DNA of 64,000 nucleotides from Prevotella merdae (GTDB lineage: Bacteria > Bacteroidota > Bacteroidia > Bacteroidales > Bacteroidaceae): positions 1,051,143-1,115,142 of the forward strand of contig NZ_LT985324.1 in the NCBI RefSeq assembly GCF_900290275.1, read 5' to 3'. Positions 60,820 to 64,000 of this stretch are shown here, one piece after another; position 1 is the stretch's first letter; the number at the start of each line of letters is the position of its first letter. The notes beneath the pieces are model-generated. The model had not been told where the DNA came from. It saw only the letters and a list, made by a program, of their open reading frames with translations, and did not search any database. The position numbers and the translations under genes were made by a program.

Positions 60820-61884
60820 TTAGTTGGAAGTACCATAATACTTTGCATACCATTCGGCAAAGTGTCTCAATCCTTCTCTCAAGCTTGTATTTGGCTTGAA
60901 ACCAAAGTCTTGCTCCAATGGGGTTGTGTCTGCATAGGTTACTGGTACATCACCAGGCTGCATTGGTACAAGTTCCTTGTGGGCTTCGAAGTCGTAATCC
61001 TTAGGAAGCACTCCTGCACGTACAAGTTCTTCTTGTAGGATGGTTACGAAGTCAAGGAGGTTTTCGGGAGAGTTGTTGCCGATGTTGTATACCTTATATG
61101 GAGGGATAGGAAGACCGTCCTCACCATTCTGCTTCTCTGGAGCATGTTGCATGATGCGGACTACACCTTCTACAATGTCATCAACAAAAGTGAAGTCGCG
61201 CTTACAGTTGCCATAGTTAAAAATCTTGATAGTCTCGCCTTTAACAAGTTTGTTGGTGAAACCAAAGTATGCCATATCTGGACGACCAGCTGGTCCATAT
61301 ACGGTAAAGAAACGCAAACCAGTAGAAGGAATGTTGTAGAGCTTGCTATAGGCATGAGCCATAAGCTCGTTACTCTTCTTAGTGGCTGCGTAAAGCGACA
61401 CAGGGTTGTCGACCTTATCATCAGTAGAATAAGGAACCTTCTTGTTGCTGCCATAAACAGATGATGAAGAGGCATACACAAGGTGCTCTACTTCATGATG
61501 ACGGCAAGCTTCAAGTATGTTGTAGAAACCGATAAGATTACTCTGAATATAAGCATCAGGATTAGTGATACTGTAACGTACACCTGCCTGAGCAGCGAGA
61601 TTTACAACAACAGAGATATTGTTTTCGGTGAAGATCTTATCTACTGCTTCTTTGTCTGCAATTGAGGCGTGGACAAAAGTCCAGTCACGACCCAAAGCCT
61701 CTATTTCTTTCAAACGTTCATACTTGATGTTGACATCATAATAATCGGTAATTGAATCAATACCGATTACCTTAATGTTCTTTACATCGTGGAAAAGACG
61801 CTTTACGAGGTTGCTGCCGATAAAGCCAGCGGCACCTGTCACGAGGACAGTTTTGCCTTCGAGATTTATATTATATTCTACCAT
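60820..61884 (-). CDS. UDP-glucuronate 4-epimerase-like NAD-dependent epimerase
   Basis: A 354-residue extended short-chain dehydrogenase. VLVTGAAGFIGSNLVKRLF binds NAD; YASSSSVYGSNKKVPYSTDD and SLYAATKKSNELMAHAYSKL carry the catalytic Ser/Thr, Tyr and Lys; TVYGPAGRPDMAYFGFT is characteristic of the branch that interconverts UDP-glucuronate and UDP-galacturonate (LpsL/Cap1J-like). With UDP-glucose dehydrogenase next door, a UDP-glucose to UDP-glucuronate to UDP-galacturonate route is sensible. Confidence 0.92.
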   Translation of the reverse strand: MVEYNINLEGKTVLVTGAAGFIGSNLVKRLFHDVKNIKVIGIDSITDYYDVNIKYERLKEIEALGRDWTFVHASIADKEAVDKIFTENNISVVVNLAAQAGVRYSITNPDAYIQSNLIGFYNILEACRHHEVEHLVYASSSSVYGSNKKVPYSTDDKVDNPVSLYAATKKSNELMAHAYSKLYNIPSTGLRFFTVYGPAGRPDMAYFGFTNKLVKGETIKIFNYGNCKRDFTFVDDIVEGVVRIMQHAPEKQNGEDGLPIPPYKVYNIGNNSPENLLDFVTILQEELVRAGVLPKDYDFEAHKELVPMQPGDVPVTYADTTPLEQDFGFKPNTSLREGLRHFAEWYAKYYGTSN

Positions 61885-61990
61885 ATAGCCCCCCTCTTAC
61901 CCCCTAAAGGGGGAAGATCCGGAAGGGTGCGGATATTAAAAATTATTCTTAATTATGTCTATTACTCTTTCGATATCGAATAACACAATT

Positions 61991-62066
61991 GGGAGAAGGG
62001 ACGCCCACGTCCACGACAAAGCAATTGATTACTCTAATTCTTTCGGGGACGAGGGCGTCCCCGCTC
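61991..62066 (+). repeat. Inverted repeat left of ugd
   Basis: 76 bp, about 89% identical to the reverse complement of 63495-63570. Includes GGGGACG-AGGG-CGTCCCC, a perfect 7-bp hairpin. Confidence 0.9.
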
Positions 62067-62072
62067 CTGGTA

Positions 62073-63392
62073 TCAATCTCTACGGAAGATATCGCGCGTA
62101 TAGACCTTGGCTTCTACGTCCTTTAAACAGTCATCAAAGCGGTTGGCAATAATAGCCTTACTCTGAGCCTTGAACTCTTCGAGGTTATTAACGACTTTGC
62201 TGCCAAAGAATGTTGTGCCGTCTTCCAATGTTGGCTCGTAGATGATTACTTCTGCTCCCTTTGCCTTGATACGTTTCATGATGCCTTGGATGGCAGACTG
62301 GCGGAAGTTATCTGAGTTGGACTTCATTGTCAAGCGGTATACACCAATGACACAAGTCTGTTCCTTGCTTGCATCCCACTGACCATTTTCTGCATAATAA
62401 CCAGCCTTGCGGAGTACTGCATCAGCAATGTAGTCCTTGCGTGTGCGGTTTGACTCTACAATGGCTGACATCATATTCTGAGGAACGTCGGCATAGTTGG
62501 CAAGGAGCTGCTTGGTGTCCTTAGGCAAGCAGTAGCCACCATAACCGAATGAAGGATTGTTGTAGTGGGTGCCGATACGTGGGTCGAGACCTACGCCTTC
62601 TATGATAGCCTTTGAGTCAAGACCTTTCACTTCTGCGTATGTGTCAAGCTCGTTGAAGTAGCTTACGCGAAGTGCAAGGTAAGTGTTGGCAAACAATTTC
62701 ACAGCCTCTGCCTCTTTCATTCCGACATACAATGTCGGAATGTCTTCCTTAATAGCTCCTTCCTGCAAAAGAGCAGCAAAAGTGTGAGCAGCTTCTTTAA
62801 GCATATCAACATCTGTTACTGATTCGATAGCCTTGTTCTCGGTTTCGAACTCTGGCTTGTTGATGATCTTGGGATAACCTACGATGATACGACTTGGGTA
62901 GAGGTTGTCATACAAGGCTTTGCTCTCACGAAGGAACTCTGGAGAGAAAAGGAGGTTGAACTTCTTTGCTCCTTTCTGGGCGTATTTTAAGTAGAGATTA
63001 CGGGTGTAGCCTACTGGAATAGTACTCTTGATGACCATAACGGCATCTGGGTTTACTTCCAACACCAAGTCAATAACTTCCTCTACATGAGTAGTGTCGA
63101 AGTAGTTCTTTACTGGGTCGTAGTTGGTAGGAGCGGCGATAACTACGAAGTCGGCATCTGCGTATGCTGACTTGCCATCGAGTGTGGCTACAAGGTTTAA
63201 TGGCTTTTCTGCCAAATACTTCTCGATATAATCGTCCTGAATAGGAGAAATCTTATTGTTGAGCTTCTCCACCTTTTCGGGGATTACATCTACTGCTGTT
63301 ACATGATGATGTTGAGACAGAAGTGTCGCAATACTTAGTCCTACGTAACCAGTACCGGCTACGGCTACTTTAATGTTGTTAAAATCACGCAT
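62073..63392 (-). CDS. ugd: UDP-glucose 6-dehydrogenase
   Basis: A 439-residue NAD-dependent enzyme oxidising UDP-glucose to UDP-glucuronate. [20 protein letters not shown] is the Rossmann start, [11 protein letters not shown] and [11 protein letters not shown] follow, [20 protein letters not shown] binds substrate and [20 protein letters not shown] contains the catalytic Cys. ATG 63392 starts the conserved part; the frame is open upstream through repeats. A perfect 11-bp stem lies inside the coding sequence at 62718-62742. Confidence 0.95.
   Translation of the reverse strand: MRDFNNIKVAVAGTGYVGLSIATLLSQHHHVTAVDVIPEKVEKLNNKISPIQDDYIEKYLAEKPLNLVATLDGKSAYADADFVVIAAPTNYDPVKNYFDTTHVEEVIDLVLEVNPDAVMVIKSTIPVGYTRNLYLKYAQKGAKKFNLLFSPEFLRESKALYDNLYPSRIIVGYPKIINKPEFETENKAIESVTDVDMLKEAAHTFAALLQEGAIKEDIPTLYVGMKEAEAVKLFANTYLALRVSYFNELDTYAEVKGLDSKAIIEGVGLDPRIGTHYNNPSFGYGGYCLPKDTKQLLANYADVPQNMMSAIVESNRTRKDYIADAVLRKAGYYAENGQWDASKEQTCVIGVYRLTMKSNSDNFRQSAIQGIMKRIKAKGAEVIIYEPTLEDGTTFFGSKVVNNLEEFKAQSKAIIANRFDDCLKDVEAKVYTRDIFRRD
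62718..62742. repeat. Perfect palindrome inside ugd
   Basis: CATTCCGACAT, loop ACA, ATGTCGGAATG, 11-bp stem with a three-base loop, coding for residues around [11 protein letters not shown]. Confidence 0.95.
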
Positions 63393-63458
63393 ATGTTTTA
63401 GAATTTTGAGTTTTGAGTTTTGTAATCGGCTTTGCCGCTTGCTAGAGCAAGAATTTTC

Positions 63459-63495
63459 GTTAATGCTCAATTTAAGGCATAGCCCTTTGTATAGG
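63459..63495 (+). repeat. Repeat R5, partial copy
   Basis: GTTAATGCTCAATTTAAGGC through CCCTTTGTATAGG, then interrupted by the inverted-repeat element. Same orientation as the others, 67 bases before the ugd start. Confidence 0.8.
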
Positions 63496-63597
63496 AGCGG
63501 GGACGCCCTCGTCCCCGAAAGAATTTGGGGTATCAATTGCTTTGTCGAGGACGAGGGCGTCCTCTCTCCCAGTCGGGGACGAGGGCGTCCCCGCTCC
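63495..63597 (-). repeat. Inverted repeat right of ugd plus extra GGGGACG hairpin
   Basis: 63495-63570 mirrors 61991-62066. A third GGGGACGAGGGCGTCCCC hairpin follows at about 63575-63593. Confidence 0.88.
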
Positions 63598-63601
63598 CAC
63601 T

Positions 63602-63826
63602 TTATCGTCTATTGAGGGAGAACTTCCAATTTATTTTTAGGGTGAATAGAAAGAAGTTGAACTTCATGCTGAAGAATGGGGTGCTAACTACTTCTACTTT
63701 GAGCTTGTCTGTGGCTTTCGACTTTTGGTTAAGGAACTCGTCGCCGATGAAGATCTGGATTGACTGGGTGGCGTTGGGCAGTATCTGGTTGCTGCCTCCA
63801 TTGATAGTAATTGTTTCTGTTGTCAT
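63602..63826 (-). CDS. Small unknown protein
   Basis: A 74-residue frame from ATG 63826. The start [20 protein letters not shown] and the middle [20 protein letters not shown] look like real protein; the end ([17 protein letters not shown]) is hydrophobic and basic. No family recognised. It may be the head of a truncated gene, since the C-terminus reaches the repeat cluster. Confidence 0.4.
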   Translation of the reverse strand: MTTETITINGGSNQILPNATQSIQIFIGDEFLNQKSKATDKLKVEVVSTPFFSMKFNFFLFTLKINWKFSLNRR

Positions 63827-63865
63827 GATTAATTCATGGGTCGTAGTTTGACGAAAAAGTAATAT

Positions 63866-63945
63866 AATATACTTGGCGATTTAATATAATATAAATGCCA
63901 CTTTAATATAATATAAATGGCAAAGTAATATAATATACTTTTTGC
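63866..63945. repeat. AT-rich direct repeats
   Basis: TAATATAATATA occurs four times at about 21-24 bp spacing, with AAGTAATATAATATACTT at the outer ends and TTTAATATAATATAAATG in the middle. No gene is seen from 63827 to 64000. Confidence 0.75.
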
Positions 63946-64000
63946 TATAGATTTTGATTATTTTATGCGATTGGGTTTGGGGCGTGACAACAAGGCGTCG

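Noticed and set aside
61885..61990. Terminator at CCCCCTAAAGGGGG
   Set aside because: A palindrome is present near 61904-61917, but without a T-run on either strand and just upstream of the epimerase ATG.
1..64000. tRNA or rRNA genes
   Set aside because: No cloverleaf with the conserved TTCGANTC-type arm or rRNA-like stretch was noticed in any spacer; a covariance search was not possible.

Overview
The window reads as chromosomal DNA of a Bacteroidota bacterium, most likely Prevotellaceae (Prevotella/Segatella-like). The evidence is the gene run dnaN - exonuclease - coaBC - DUF4835/PorD - recN, the promoters of the TTG-N20-TAnnTTTG type instead of -35/-10 boxes, the families found only or mainly in that phylum (DUF4835, DUF3791/DUF3990, PDDEXK_2 Rpn-like proteins) and the dense load of short intergenic repeats. 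No tRNA, rRNA or CRISPR array was recognised.

Layout. (1) 1-12.2 kb is a conserved housekeeping block on the + strand (dnaN 3' end, DnaQ-like exonuclease, coaBC, DUF4835, recN, a protease-like/TPR protein, rarA, a D-2-hydroxyacid dehydrogenase, a TRIC-family membrane protein), with one acidic unknown protein on the - strand and a 6-copy ~87-bp tandem repeat. (2) 12.3-22 kb is accessory: a DEAD/DEAH helicase, decayed small genes, a DegT-type aminotransferase, an Rpn-like protein with two fragments of itself nearby, a DUF3791/DUF3990 pair carrying a deletion fusion, and a two-gene Septu defence system (PtuA/PtuB). (3) 22.2-44.9 kb is one long - strand surface-polysaccharide locus: priming sugar transferase, several glycosyltransferases, acetyltransferase, Wzy-like polymerase, pyruvyl transferase, F420-dehydrogenase-like oxidoreductase, Wzx flippase, then a GDP-fucose block (manC, gmd, fcl, FucP-like transporter and a nucleotidyltransferase-GHMP kinase fusion). 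Two genes carry poly-G tracts (G10 and G9): the first glycosyltransferase is frameshifted, the second is in frame, which suggests slipped-strand phase variation. (4) 45.2-60.6 kb is a defence island on the - strand: a patatin + CD-NTase pair (CBASS) runs with only 45 bp of spacing into an RdrA-like ATPase, an RdrB-like deaminase (RADAR) and a third overlapping small gene; then comes an intact IS66-family element that has split a small gene, then a tightly overlapping three-gene operon with a PD-(D/E)XK-like nuclease and two unrecognised partners, then an internally deleted IS66 copy. Copies of one repeat (called R here) sit between the transcription units; two 161-bp copies flank the CBASS/RADAR operon as direct repeats. 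(5) 60.8-63.4 kb returns to sugar-nucleotide genes (UDP-glucuronate 4-epimerase-like, UDP-glucose 6-dehydrogenase), the latter flanked by ~76-bp inverted repeats.

A second theme is repeat invasion of coding DNA. The same low-complexity repeats that fill the spacers appear, in frame, inside the helicase, the aminotransferase, the sugar transferase and manC, and perfect hairpins lie inside a glycosyltransferase and ugd. The best candidates for new biology are the CBASS-RADAR composite operon with its third gene, the three-gene nuclease operon at 57.0-59.7 kb, the poly-G phase switches, and the repeat-invaded open reading frames.
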